Assembly (NCBI RefSeq): GCF_041146795.1
Contig: NC_135182.1
Coordinates: forward strand, 33,338,509 to 33,402,508
Direction: 5' to 3'
DNA: 64,000 bases
DNA from: Maylandia zebra
Taxonomy: Eukaryota > Chordata > Actinopteri > Cichliformes > Cichlidae
Under the pieces are notes generated by a model. That model had not been told where the DNA came from. It worked only from the letters and a program-made list of their open reading frames with translations, and did not search any database. Below, in pieces: positions 28,414 through 40,033 of this stretch; the first letter of the stretch is position 1; every line of letters begins with the position of its first letter. Made by a program: the position numbers and the translations under genes.

Positions 28414-31400
28414 GCTAAATCTGAACCAAGTCCCACTGAGAAAAAGACAACAAAAGCCCAATGTGAAACAGCTAATGTTCACTCAGTGCCTAAACTTCCC
28501 AAAAGACTTGTGGGTAGAAAATGCACAGCCAGAGTTGTTATCAATGGCGTTGAATGTAGTTGCTTGCTCGACTCAGGCTCTCAAGTAACCACTATTGCCA
28601 AATCCTTCTATCAAGAACACTTACCTGATCATCCTATAAAACCCATCAGTGATCTCCTAGAGGTCGAAGGTGCGAATGGTCAGACAGTCCCTTACTTGGG
28701 ATACATTGAGACGAGTATCATGTTCCCCAAAGATCTCGATCAGTCAGAGCTTGAACTATCTACTCTTGCCTTAGTTGTCCCTGACATTCGCTCAAACTCA
28801 GACACACCTCTACTAATTGGCACAAATACACTTGACCCCTTATATGAGCATCTTTGTGAGAACACCTTACCTGACTTTAAGGTACTCCCTTATGGATACC
28901 AACAAGTGCTAAAGACATTAGCATCCAGAAAAAGACAAAGTGACAGTGGCAAGATCGGCTTGGTAAAACTTCAAAGTAGAACCCAAGAAGTCCTTCCTGC
29001 AAATCAAAAGCTACTAGTGGAAGGTTTTATGCATGCTAGCCACGCTAAGCCTGAACAGTGTGCACTTATTGAACAGCCCACTACCGGCTCCCTACCTGGT
29101 GGTGTGTTTGTAGATTGTTGCCTTATATCTCTGCCAAAGCACGGACCTTATAAAGTTCCTGTGTTGCTGAGAAACGAGACTAACCATGACATTACATTGC
29201 CCACTAACTGTGTAATTGCTGAGCTAGTTGCCCCTGACTGTGTCATGCCATGTCCTGAGCCTGAGAAAGGCGACCAAAAGGTGTCTGCAACGTGTAACTC
29301 TCAGCAGCAGACTTCAACCTCAAGACCCCCTCTCAGTTTCGACTTTGGTGAATCACCACTATCTGAAGAGTGGAAAGAGAAGATAGCTGAAAAGCTAAAC
29401 ACCTTCTCTGATGTTTTCTCACACAATGATCTTGATTTTGGGCATGCCACACATGTAAAACATCACATCAACTTAAAAGATGAAACCCCCTTCAAACAGA
29501 GATCTCGCCCGATTCATCCCCATGATTACGAGGCAGTTAAAAAGCACTTACAAGCCCTCTTAGATGCAGGCATAATCAGAGAATCTGAATCTCCATTCTC
29601 ATCACCGATAGTGGTGGTCCGCAAAAAGAATGGTGATGTGCGGTTATGCATTGATTTTAGGAAGCTTAACTTGCAGACCATCCGCGATGCCTATGCCTTG
29701 CCAAACTTAGAGGAGTCATTTTCTGCTCTTGCAGGATCTCAGTGGTTCTCTGTGATGGACCTTAAGTCAGGGTACTATCAAATCGAGATGTGTGAAGAAG
29801 ATAAGCCAAAGACAGCCTTCGTGTGCCCCTTCGGCTTCTACGAATTTAATCGTATGCCCCAGGGAATAACAAATGCCCCAAGCACTTTCCAAAGGCTTAT
29901 GGAAAAGTGTATGAAAGACATCAATCTGAGAGAAGTGTTAGTCTTTTTGGATGATTTGATAGTCTTTTCCAGTTCCCTTGAAGATCATGAGACCCGACTC
30001 ATTCATGTTCTTGAGCGACTCAGAGAGTACGGGCTGAAACTCTCGCCCGACAAATGTCGTTTCTTCCAAACATCAGTCCGTTATCTAGGCCACATTGTAT
30101 CTAGAGACGGCGTAAAGACTGATCCCGAAAAAACTGAAGCACTCAAGACTTGGCCGAGACCCCAAACCTTAAAAGAACTCCAATCGTTTCTTGGTTTTAC
30201 CGGTTATTACCGGAGATTTGTCAAAGATTACTCAAAAATTGTCAAGCCCCTCACCTCCCTCACAGCTGGCTATCCTCCGAGACGAAAGCATAGTAAAAAC
30301 TCACCCAGTGATCCAAAGTATCTGAACCCCAAAGAGCCCTTTGGTGATCGTTGGGGACCAGAGTGCCAGAAATCGTTTCAAACTATTATTGAAAAACTCA
30401 CCACCTCACCAGTCCTTGGGTATGCTGATGCAAAGCTACCTTACCTGGTACACACAGATGCCAGTACAACCGGACTTGGGGCAGCTCTTTATCAAGTGCA
30501 GAATGGAACCACACAGGTTATAGCCTATGCAAGTCGTGGTCTATCCCGTAGTGAAGCTAGATACCCCGCCCACAAGTTAGAATTTCTAGCTTTAAAGTGG
30601 GCCATAACTGACAAGTTTCATGACTATTTATATGGAAACACATTCACAGTCATCACCGACAACAACCCATTGACTTACCTTCTGACCACAGCAAAGCTTG
30701 ATGCCACGAGTTATCGTTGGTTGGCTGCATTGTCCACCTATAACTTTGACATTAAGTACAGAGCTGGGAGACAAAATCTTGATGCAGATGGACTATCTAG
30801 GAAACCACATGACAAACCTGAAGACGATCCAGTTTTTACCCAGGAATGTCAGCGCATTGATAAGTTCAGATCCCATCTCTTGTCCTCAGTCAAAGATGTC
30901 GAGCTCCAACTTCAATCCGATACCGTGATGGCAGCCTGTCAAAGATATATGGCTATGGATCAGACTGAACCCTCTTGTGCTCTAGTCCAGTCACTTGCCA
31001 TGTCTGCAGGTGCCATTCCAGACATGTTTCAAGAAGAAGGCAATGATAACAATCTCCTAGCCTTACCCAGATACACCCATACTGATCTTGTCAACCTGCA
31101 GAGAAAAGATCCAGCCATTAGTAAAGTCATCAAGCTGCTGGCAGCTGACTCACGTCCACCAGCCGATACTAAGTCTGAGTCTCACAATGTTCTCTTATTT
31201 TTAAGGGAGTGGAAACGTCTTGACCTCCAAAATGACTTACTGTACCGGAAACGCCAGTTGGGGCCAGAGACCTTGTTGCAGTTAGTCCTTCCTGATTCCT
31301 TACGCCCTACAGTTATGCTTAATCTTCATGACAACATGGGGCATTTAGGGGTCGAACGCACACTGGAACTCATTCGGTCACGTTTCTACTGGCCAAAAAT

Positions 31401-33123
31401 GGCAGTTGATGTCGAAAAGAAAGTGAAAGCTTGCGAGAGATGTGTCCGTAGAAAAGCCCTGCCAGACAAGGCTGCTCCTCTGGTAAATATTAAAACTTCC
31501 AGGCCCATGGAGCTAGTCTGCATGGACTTCCTCTCAATAGAACCAGACAGTAAAAACACTAAAGATGTCCTAGTGATCACGGATCATTTTACAAAGTATG
31601 CTGTGTCCATTCCAACCAAAGACCAGAAAGCCACCACCGTTGCAAAGAACTTATGGGAGAACTTCTTAGTTCATTATGGCTTTCCAGAGCGACTTCATAG
31701 CGACCAAGGGAGAGACTTTGAATCGCGTACAATCAAAGAACTGTGCTCTTTGCTCGGTATCCGCAAAGTCCGAACAAGTCCTTATCATCCTCGTGGCAAC
31801 CCTGTTGAGCGATACAATCGCACATTACTCAGTATGCTTGGTACCTTGAAAGACACCGAGAAACATCACTGGCGTGACTTCGTAAAACCACTTACTCACG
31901 CTTATAACTGTACAAAAAATGATGTAACAGGCTATTCTCCTTATGAGTTAATGTTTGGTAGACAGCCTCGCTTGCCCATTGATATTGCCTTTGGCCTGCC
32001 ACAGCCAAACAAGCCACAGTTGACTCACTCTCAATACGTCAGGCAGTTGAAAAGCTACCTCGAACAGAGCTACGAAATAGCCATCAAAAACTCCCAGAAA
32101 GTAGCAGACAAAAACAAGAAACGGTTTGACAAAATCATCCGTGAATCCACACTACATGTGGGAGACAGAGTCTTGGTTCGAAATCTCCGCCTGAGAGAGA
32201 AGCACAAATTAGCGGACAAATGGGAGCAAACAGTGTATATTGTTACCAAACAAATGGAAAACTTACCAGTATACACTGTAAAACCAGAAAACGGAGATGG
32301 ACACAACAGAACGCTCCACAGAGATCTGTTACTTCCCTGTGGATTTCTCTCACCAACAGAGCATGAACCCGAGCGAGTCACAAAAACTAACAGACCACGC
32401 ACAAGACAAAGTTCAGCTTTGGAAGTTGACTCCGACCAAACACTTGAGGAAGAGGAAGATGAGTTTTCTTACCCTGAACCTCCACAAGTGAAAAACAGAC
32501 ATTTTTACCAAGTATGCGCCATACCGCCAACCCAAGGATTCAAACAAAACAAAGATCCTGTAAATGATAACGAACAACCTAACACATTACCGGACATGAC
32601 AGACTTACCTGAAAAGGAAACTGAGAACGAAACTGAAACATACTTACCTGAAGGCGAAATTGGAAGTTCAACTGACACCAACTTACCTGAAATGGACCGT
32701 GAAACAGACCTACCTCAGACAGAACGTGAAAGTGAAGCAAACGTATCACCAAGTGAAAGTGACACAAGCCTACAAAATAACACACCAAGTGAGTCTGAAA
32801 CAGACACTCGAAAAGACAAAAATGTTTTGTCGACCAGTTTGTCAGATTCACCGTTGTCAGAGAACTCAACTCATCAACTTTCACCTGAAAGACAAGTTGA
32901 AAACGATGATGAACCTGAAACCTTGCAAACAGAAACACAGATCAGAAGATCTGAAAGAATTCGCCAACCATCCCAAAGACTCACTTATCCTCAGCTAGGT
33001 AACCCACTAGTAACAGTGGTTAAATCACTCTTTCAAGGATTGAACAAAGCTTTCATCGACTCCCTTGCTCATGATGTTACCTATTCCACCAGAGCCATGC
33101 ACGGGGACGTGCATGAGATTTAA
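28408..33123 (+). CDS. pol polyprotein (protease, RT, RNase H, integrase)
   Basis: 1,571 residues from the first ATG. The frame is open from 28375, and entry by -1 frameshift from gag is more likely than independent initiation. Domains in order: retropepsin-like protease (CLLDSGSQVTTI); reverse transcriptase (VRLCIDFRKLN, VFLDDLIVFSS with the D-D pair); RNase H (YLVHTDASTTGLGAALYQ, ITDNNPL); integrase with HHCC finger (GHLGVERTLELIRSRFYWP, CERC) and D,D-35-E core (MDFLSI, HSDQGRDF, NPVERYNR). The last 250 residues are acidic with repeated LP-x-x-x-x-x-T/E units, then RRSERIRQPSQR. I see no chromodomain motif. It copies the RNA and integrates the cDNA. Confidence 0.95.
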   Translation: MGAKSEPSPTEKKTTKAQCETANVHSVPKLPKRLVGRKCTARVVINGVECSCLLDSGSQVTTIAKSFYQEHLPDHPIKPISDLLEVEGANGQTVPYLGYIETSIMFPKDLDQSELELSTLALVVPDIRSNSDTPLLIGTNTLDPLYEHLCENTLPDFKVLPYGYQQVLKTLASRKRQSDSGKIGLVKLQSRTQEVLPANQKLLVEGFMHASHAKPEQCALIEQPTTGSLPGGVFVDCCLISLPKHGPYKVPVLLRNETNHDITLPTNCVIAELVAPDCVMPCPEPEKGDQKVSATCNSQQQTSTSRPPLSFDFGESPLSEEWKEKIAEKLNTFSDVFSHNDLDFGHATHVKHHINLKDETPFKQRSRPIHPHDYEAVKKHLQALLDAGIIRESESPFSSPIVVVRKKNGDVRLCIDFRKLNLQTIRDAYALPNLEESFSALAGSQWFSVMDLKSGYYQIEMCEEDKPKTAFVCPFGFYEFNRMPQGITNAPSTFQRLMEKCMKDINLREVLVFLDDLIVFSSSLEDHETRLIHVLERLREYGLKLSPDKCRFFQTSVRYLGHIVSRDGVKTDPEKTEALKTWPRPQTLKELQSFLGFTGYYRRFVKDYSKIVKPLTSLTAGYPPRRKHSKNSPSDPKYLNPKEPFGDRWGPECQKSFQTIIEKLTTSPVLGYADAKLPYLVHTDASTTGLGAALYQVQNGTTQVIAYASRGLSRSEARYPAHKLEFLALKWAITDKFHDYLYGNTFTVITDNNPLTYLLTTAKLDATSYRWLAALSTYNFDIKYRAGRQNLDADGLSRKPHDKPEDDPVFTQECQRIDKFRSHLLSSVKDVELQLQSDTVMAACQRYMAMDQTEPSCALVQSLAMSAGAIPDMFQEEGNDNNLLALPRYTHTDLVNLQRKDPAISKVIKLLAADSRPPADTKSESHNVLLFLREWKRLDLQNDLLYRKRQLGPETLLQLVLPDSLRPTVMLNLHDNMGHLGVERTLELIRSRFYWPKMAVDVEKKVKACERCVRRKALPDKAAPLVNIKTSRPMELVCMDFLSIEPDSKNTKDVLVITDHFTKYAVSIPTKDQKATTVAKNLWENFLVHYGFPERLHSDQGRDFESRTIKELCSLLGIRKVRTSPYHPRGNPVERYNRTLLSMLGTLKDTEKHHWRDFVKPLTHAYNCTKNDVTGYSPYELMFGRQPRLPIDIAFGLPQPNKPQLTHSQYVRQLKSYLEQSYEIAIKNSQKVADKNKKRFDKIIRESTLHVGDRVLVRNLRLREKHKLADKWEQTVYIVTKQMENLPVYTVKPENGDGHNRTLHRDLLLPCGFLSPTEHEPERVTKTNRPRTRQSSALEVDSDQTLEEEEDEFSYPEPPQVKNRHFYQVCAIPPTQGFKQNKDPVNDNEQPNTLPDMTDLPEKETENETETYLPEGEIGSSTDTNLPEMDRETDLPQTERESEANVSPSESDTSLQNNTPSESETDTRKDKNVLSTSLSDSPLSENSTHQLSPERQVENDDEPETLQTETQIRRSERIRQPSQRLTYPQLGNPLVTVVKSLFQGLNKAFIDSLAHDVTYSTRAMHGDVHEI

Positions 33124-33133
33124 GAGGGGAGGA
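33122..33133 (+). promoter_or_regulatory. Polypurine tract of the gypsy element
   Basis: AAGAGGGGAGGA abuts the 3' LTR. It overlaps the pol stop codon TAA and would prime plus-strand DNA synthesis. Confidence 0.85.
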
Positions 33134-34982
33134 TGTAACCCAGTGAGTTTACACGACTCAGTAATGCACTACAACATGTTATTGTTAATTGGGATTTATC
33201 ATTACTCTGTTAATCACTGAGTTGATCAAAAATAAATCAATAATAAAAGATAAATACTATAAATATAAGAATAAAACCCAAAGAGTATATTTAACACCCC
33301 TACTGGTTAGGAAGGAACAAGCCCCGCCTTCCCCTGCTCTGTACGGTCACGTGCTCAGACACAGAGAGAGACGGAGGTGCACGAGACCATCACTGATTTT
33401 CACCGCCAAGCTTTTCGCTGGAAAATAACTATTAACTTGATAAATTGAGCAAATATCCATACCGGAGATCTGCATGGACCTTGGAGAAACGGACCTGATT
33501 TATTGTGAACATTTCGGACCTTGAAACCATCGCGGTGAGTCAGAAGCTGTTAAGCTAACCTTGAAGCTAAAAAGCTAACAAGAAGTTAACAGGGAATATA
33601 ATGGCCCGATTTCAATGTTGTAGATCTGCGCAGGAGCGGATGAAGTGGACAAGATCCTCTCTGAGAGTTGAACAAGATCCTCTCTGAGAGTTGAACAAGA
33701 TCCTCTCTGAGAGTTGAACAAGATCCTCTCTGAGAGTTGAACAAGATCCTCTCTGAGAGTTGAACATTAGAAGTGTGCTGGTGAGTTAAACTGGGACTGG
33801 GCGAATCAGGCTAATTGAAAAGCTAACTAGCCTAATGCTCATAGCTGTAGCTGACCACGTTTTCACTGTGGGAGAACACACGGGGTTTCTCACTGAGTTC
33901 AGCCATTTTGAGCACTCAGCTTGTGTGCTGATGATGTTCTAGTATTACTTGTTGAATATTAAATGCACTAAAATTAGATGATGGAATAAGTTAATGTTGA
34001 TCTTAAAGGTCATGAATCTATTTTATTTTGTTACATTTGATGCTCGAGTGGCACTGGATAGATGTCCGTGTGTATTCTTACTGTGCTGATACGTTACCAC
34101 ATACTGTAAAACTACAGCCTGTGGGTTTTTGTATATTCTTTTGGTAATTTTATTCTGTACATTGAGTGTAAATAATATATTGCTTCATTGCTATGCAGTG
34201 TAAAGCAATGCTCCTGTAATTCAGTTAAAGGGCAATACTGTAAAAAAATAATCTACCATAGTTTATGGTTTATTTCTGATTTCTGATAGAAATGTGCACC
34301 TTGACGATAGAATAAGCTGATTGTGATTTAAAGATTGCATTCATGATTAAGATGCACTGTATAGACTATAGTTAGAAATTAGAATTAATGTTTTGTGCTT
34401 GTTTTGTTATAGCACTTACATTATTTACATATGGCCATGTATATCATTAGAGTGTGAACTGAATTAGTAATAGTCCTGTTGTTTACAGGCTAGGTTTTTT
34501 TTTATGGGATCGTGAGACCTGGATCTCTTCCTGACGAGGAAGATGGCGAGCCTTTCCCTTTGAACCGAACCGAACCACAGCCATTCTGAGTTGGCCCAGA
34601 AGGGCAGGTTGCTCTTCTCTCACGAACAATTGCAACAGTGCGGTAGGACGAAATCGCACCAATCACAAACTTTTGACCTGTTGGATTTGACTTGACTGAA
34701 CACTGACTATTAAGCCGGCAAGACTGACATATCTGAGCTCAGATAGGATTCTGACTGTTATTATTATTGCTGTCACTGTATTTTATTTTATGTTTTCATT
34801 CCTGTTCATAAAATGCTGTTAAATTGTTGCTAAATAGTTTAATACAATTCATAGCAACTTTACCTGTGGCTCCAGTCATTCTTCTCCACGCAACTCCCTT
34901 TATCCCTCCTGCGAATCTAGCTATTGGCCCATTCTCTCCATCTTACTTTAATTTCCCCTACCCTATCCTGTACTTGGTTACA
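33134..34982 (+). repeat. 3' LTR of the gypsy element (1,849 bp)
   Basis: 46 bp longer than the 5' LTR. The excess is exactly two more copies of the 23-bp repeat (five copies, 33650-33764). The remainder looks identical. Confidence 0.93.
33650..33764 (+). repeat. 23-bp tandem repeat, 5 copies (3' LTR)
   Basis: Same unit as at 25334, with two additional copies. Confidence 0.95.
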
Positions 34983-35567
34983 TAATATTATTATAACATT
35001 ATTATTATTACTATATATGCAGAATTATTAGAAAAATAAGTAAACTTGTACATTTACGGAAAAAAAAACTACTTTTACTAGACAGAAACTTCGGGGGGAA
35101 AACAGAAAAGAAAAGAAAAAAATTCAAACTTTTGAGAAAAACACATCGCAGATTCACGATACAGCATGTTTATGAGGAGAAACTGGCTTAAACAACAACG
35201 ACTGCAACAAATATGCTTCCACAACCTGAAGACAACGTGTTCGGAGTTTGTAAATTGTAAAAAGCCAAATTCAAATGGGGAGAAGTTTAAAAAAAAAAAA
35301 TGTTGACTGAATTTTAAAATTTGCCCTTTTTTTATTCGCAACTAGACTTTCTCTAAAAGGCAAACATTTCATTTCTTTTTCCTTTTTTCAATAGAGGTTT
35401 AAAATATGCACAGTTAACATAATCGGTTTGAGTCTTTCATACAACAAAGTTAATTAAGACAAAGCTGTCATTATAAAGAATCAGATTTTCTTCTGGTGTC
35501 GATAAGCAACTGTCAACACCTGTAATATTCTGCATGTTTATAATTGAACTATTTGTATATATTAGAG
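34983..35567. other. Intergenic flank upstream of copy A, no gene seen
   Basis: AT-rich. It was continuous with the sequence left of 24818 before the gypsy insertion, and may hold distal promoter sequence of copy A. Confidence 0.5.
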
Positions 35568-35573
35568 CTATTT

Positions 35574-37068
35574 AAGATAAGATAAGATAAGATAAGATAA
35601 CCTTTATTAGTCCCACACGTGGGAAATTTGTTTTGTCACAGCAGGAGTGGACAGTGCAAAAGTTATGAGGCAAAAATTAGAATACAATAAGAATAAATAC
35701 AGTACACAACTGTACAGAATAGAATAAAATAAAATACTATATACAGTAGAATAGAATAAAATAAATATACAATAAGATAAAAATAGAATACAAATACAAA
35801 TACTATATACAACTGAGTAAAAATACAACGATGACAGAAAGGATTATTGCACTTAGTATTATTGCATATGTATGGATGTGTGTGCTTGATCAGTTAAAGT
35901 CTTTATTATGGAGTCTGACAGCAGTGGGGAGGAAAGACCTGCGAAATCTCTCCGTCCCACACCGTGGGTGCCGCAGTCTCCCACTGAAGGAGCTGCTCAG
36001 TGCTGTCACAGTCTCCTGCATGGGGTGGGAGATGTTGTCCATCAGGGATGACAGCTTAGCCGCCGTTCTCCTGTCACTCACCACCTCCACTGGGTCCAGA
36101 GGGCATCCTAGAACAGAGCTGGCCCTTCGGATCACCCTGTTCAGTCTCTTCCTGTCCCCAGCAGAGATGCTGCTGCCCCAGCAGACCACACCATAAAAGA
36201 TAGCAGAAGCCACAACAGAGTCATAGAATTTCTTCAGGAGTGGGCCCTCCACCCCAAACGACCTGAGTCTCCGCAGCAGGTACAGCCTGCTCTGCCCTTT
36301 CCTGTAGAGGGCGTCTGAGTTATGAGTCCAGTCCAGTCTGTTGTTCAGATGAACACCAAGGTACCTGTAGCTGTCCACAGCCTCAATGTCCATACCTTGG
36401 ATGTTCAGTGGTTGCAGTGGAGAATGCTTGTGCCTGCGGAAGTCTACCACCAGTTCCTTGGTTTTACTGGCGTTGATCTGGAGGTAGTTCAGCTGGCACC
36501 AGTCCACAAAGTCTTGGGTCAGACCTCTGTACTCCTTGTCGTCCCCATCAGTGATGAGGCCGACTATTGCAGAGTCATCAGAGAACTTCTGCAGGAAGCA
36601 CTGGGTGGAATTGTGGGAGAAGTCTGCAGTGTAGATGGTGAAGAGGAACGGAGCCAGAACCGTTCCCTGTGGGGCCCCCGTACTGCAGACGACCCTGTCC
36701 GACACACAGCCCTGAGTCCTCACATACTGTGGTCGGTCGGTGAGGTAGTCCAGGATCCAGGTAGTGAGGTGATGGTCCACTCCAGAGTTCACCAGCTTGT
36801 CCTTCAGAACCGAGGGAAGAATAGTGTTGAAGGCACTGAAGAAATCAAAGAACATGATTCTCACAGTGCTTCCAGCGGTCTCCAGGTGAGCGAGGGAACG
36901 ATGTAGGAGGTGAATGACAACATCATCCGCTCCAATGCCAGGCTGGTAGGCAAACTGAAGTGGGTCCAGTGATGAGCTTATTAGGCGCCGAAGCTGAGCC
37001 AGGACCAACCGCTCCAGGGTCTTCATCAGGTGGGATGTCAGAGCCACCGGCCTGTAGCTGTTGAGGTC
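35574..37068 (-). mobile_element. 5'-truncated L2-like LINE
   Basis: The minus-strand frame 37047-35890 (385 residues, no true start) encodes RT palm and C-terminal parts: MALTSHLMKTLERLVLAQLR, GAPQGTVLAPFLFTIYTADF, FSDDSAIVGLI and SYRYLGVHLNNRLDW. The 3' end is a (TTATC)n tail (35574-35600). CTATTT at 35568-35573 and 37069-37074 is the likely target duplication. The coding part reads open, so the copy is fairly young. Confidence 0.88.
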
Positions 37069-37199
37069 CTATTTCTTATATTTTGTAACTTTTTAATGTG
37101 TTATGTTATTTAATTTAGTTCAGCCTGTTACTGTTTTTATTGTATTGGAGCAACTGTTACCACATCATTTCCTTAGGAATTAAGAAAGTATTTTGATTC

Positions 37200-38827
37200 T
37201 GATTACTGCACCTAAGTAGAAGTTTCATGTACTGTACCTGCACTTTACTTGAGTATTTCTTTTTCTGACAACTTTTTACTTTCTACTCCTTACATTTTCA
37301 AAAACAGACTCGTTACTTTAGATTAATTTATTGCACTCATACTCAGGAGTTAAAGTGGACCAGAAGTACTTCAGAATCTAGCTCGCGCTGCAGAAGAGGA
37401 GGAAGCATGAAGGGAGTGAAGGGAGTTTTTTTGTGTCAGGTAATTTCCAATTTAATGCATCTAACAGCTCAATGTAAATGACTACTCAGTGACGCTTAAT
37501 AAATTGTAAATTTAAAGCTTGCATGTAATGCCATCATGTTGATCACATGTTGCATTTGTATATGATGTGTTTTGTTAAATTATGTGTTTTCACATTGTGA
37601 AATGTCCTGCAAAAGAAACAAGGATATAGAAACTTGTGTTATTCAAATGTTGCATGGAAATACTGGGTAGTTTTGTGCAGGTGCGGGTGTAAGTGCATTC
37701 ACAGTAAAGTATTGTGTTGGACTGGTGCACAGTGTCTGTGGTGCTCATGGTCAGATTTAGGTTTACATCAAGCATAGCAGAAAATAATTTAAAGCTGATG
37801 ATGCTTAGATTAATTCACTGAATTCCACCTTTATATCACCTTTATACAGTCTATTATAAAGACAGTAAACAATATACTCTCAGTGTAGGTAGGCTATATG
37901 CCAACAGCTGTGAAACCCAACATAGCTGTGAAACTGCTGACATCTTGTTAAAATTAGTTGTATAAATCTACAAAGAGCAGTGGGTCAGCTGATCACAGCC
38001 TGTACACTAAGAAATCCTGTGGAAGCTCACATTAGAAATTACTGTGAGCTGTGATTCTTTTACCCACACTGAGCACCTACACAGATCAGACTGTAACGCC
38101 TATACTCTTTTTTTAGGTTTGGAGGCAAAGTCACTCTCTACAATGTAGGCGACAGAAAATTGTTATTTTTTTATTTTTATTTTTTTTAAATCTCTTTCAC
38201 TGTGCACTATGTGTCCCACCTAACAGTTTGCAAGAATTAAGATAATTTTTGTATTCTCATACACTAATTTTGTTTTATTATTATATTAATATAGCACAAA
38301 TGGTAAATGGCCTGTATTTATATAGCGCTTTACTAGTCCCTAAGGACCCCAAAGCGCTTTACACATTCAGTCATCCACCCATTCACACACACATTCACAC
38401 ACTGGTGATGGCAGCTACATTGTAGCCACAGCCACCTTGGGGCGCACTGACAGGGGCGAGGCTGCCGGACACCACCAGTAGGCAACGGGTGAAGTGTCTT
38501 GCCCAAGGACACAACGACCGAGACTGTCCAAGCTGGGGCTCGAACTAGCAACCTTCCGATTACAAGGCGGACTCCCAACTCTTGAGCCACGATCGCCCCT
38601 AGTACAAGGCCCTGCTACCTTTGTACAAAAATTGTTATTCGAATGGTCCTTCAAAGAGCTACTTTTTACTTTCTTACTTTGAGTAGATTTCAGAGCCGGA
38701 CGTTTCTTACTTTTACTTAAGTGAAGAAGTTGCTTCAGTATTTCAGGTTTTACCAGAGTATTTTTAAACACTCATAACCAGTATTTCTACTCAGTTAAGG
38801 AAAGTCTGTACTTTTGCCACCTCTCGC
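37200..38827 (-). mobile_element. Tol2-like non-autonomous hAT carrying a SINE
   Basis: The right end (reverse complement) reads AGAGGTGGCAAAAGTACAGA, and the subterminal region is rich in ACTTAAGTAAAAGTA-type motifs. The left end near 37200-37330 has similar motifs in inverted orientation. No transposase frame is present. Confidence 0.6.
38298..38598 (-). mobile_element. AFC-like tRNA-derived SINE, second copy
   Basis: Same family as 16524-16836 in opposite orientation; B-box variant GTTCGAGCCCC at about 38535-38545. Inserted in the Tol2-like element. Confidence 0.85.
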
Positions 38828-39049
38828 TGTGGGGAAAAATAAAAATCATGTGTGGGTTGAATGTGGGTTGCTCCTGGCCATTGATACTGACTTATTGGCC
38901 ATTTCCAATAAGTCAGTGTTTCTGTCTATACCATAATTCACTGTCTACAACAGACATGAAACACAGTTCATCCAGAATCTCAAACATTAACAAAATAAGA
39001 CAATAAAGTAATTTAAACTCCTTGCCGCAGATCTTCAGTACTCTTGAGG

Positions 39050-39315
39050 GTTGCGAATGGTTTGGATCTCCTAAGTCGTTTTTTTGTCTGTTGCTTTTGC
39101 TGGCTTCTGGGAAATGTTATTGTGGCTTCTCACTCTCATAAGTACATTCAGTCCAACAGAGCATGTTCGGCATGTAGTAGAACGGGAGGTTGTCATTGTG
39201 AGATGCAACTGACAAATGTGCAGCAATTGTGCAATACTGTCATGTCAAAATGTCAGAGGAATGTTTCCAGCACTTTGTTCAATCCATGCCATAAAGAACT
39301 AGGCCAGTTCTAAAG
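39050..39315 (+). mobile_element. Tc1-like transposon 3' fragment
   Basis: GAACGGGAGGTTGTCATTGT, GTCAGAGGAATGTTTCCAGC and CAATCCATGCCA match the end of the same DDE element seen in pieces at 16-18.5 kb. Confidence 0.55.
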
Positions 39316-40020
39316 GAGAAAGAGAAGATTAAAAGGTTATCTATCCTTTTACTTTCATTTTTACAGAGTTGTGAGTTTGCACTTCTTTGGATACACAAAA
39401 TTAGCACTTTAGCATGTTAATAGAAGACTGCAAACAGACTTAAAAACAAACAAAAAACAAACTTGGGAAAAACAAAACAAAAAGAAAAACAGACAATGCC
39501 ACCGATATGATGAATTTCAAACAATTCTGAAAGTTGTATAATAATAAAACAAATCAAAATTTGCATTGACCACACTTCTGTTTTATTGATTGACAAGATA
39601 AAATGCCATAATCCATGTTTGAATAAATCTTAGAATGTGTAACGAGTGCATCTGTGATTGCATTATATTGGCGGTTTTCTCTTGTGACATGAATGTGGTT
39701 GAAAGGCATTTATATTTGCTCAAAAACTTACTAAAAACACTGAACAGAAGTTGTTTGAACAAAAGAAAAAAGAAAGTAAATTCAACGAACCACAGCGTTA
39801 CTGTGGTGTAGAGGTTTGAGTTTCCCAGTGCTCGCAGGAGCTGTGCTGTCAGGACTCTTGCTTTGCCGTATGGTAGGCCTATCAAAGGCTAATTGATCAT
39901 GGGTGGGTATTTTAATAGACACCATGTGTACAAATAATCCCTGAGCCAAAATTCAGGCTAAAGACTGCTGTGAAGGCTGATTCCTCCAGTTTGTTCTACA
40001 TATGAAAGAAAGAGAGAGCA
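39316..40020. other. 3' flank of pseudogene B, no gene seen
   Basis: GGCATTTATATTTGCTCAAA near 39705 aligns with the flanks of A (3780) and C (62872), which supports a shared duplicated 3' region. Confidence 0.5.
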
Positions 40021-40033
40021 TATTTCTCCTGTT

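Larger units (their letters stand above)
24818..34982 (+). mobile_element. Complete Ty3/gypsy-type LTR retrotransposon (10.2 kb)
   Basis: Order: LTR (24818-26620), primer site (26626-26643), gag (26753-28384), pol (28375-33123), polypurine tract (33122-33133), LTR (33134-34982). Ends are TGTAAC/GTTACA, and TAAT flanks both sides (24814-24817 and 34983-34986) as a 4-bp target duplication. Both long frames are open, and the LTRs differ by eye only in a 23-bp repeat number, so the insertion is recent and may be active. Protease, RT, RNase H, integrase order identifies Ty3/gypsy. No envelope gene is present. It lies head to head with parp14-like A, 176 bp from its ATG. Confidence 0.95.

Noticed and set aside
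25334-33764. Regular 23-bp repeats as a possible CRISPR array
   Set aside because: The copies are directly adjacent with no spacers and lie in LTRs of a eukaryotic element.
36322-36906. 194-codon plus-strand frame
   Set aside because: Antisense to the LINE reverse transcriptase coding sequence.
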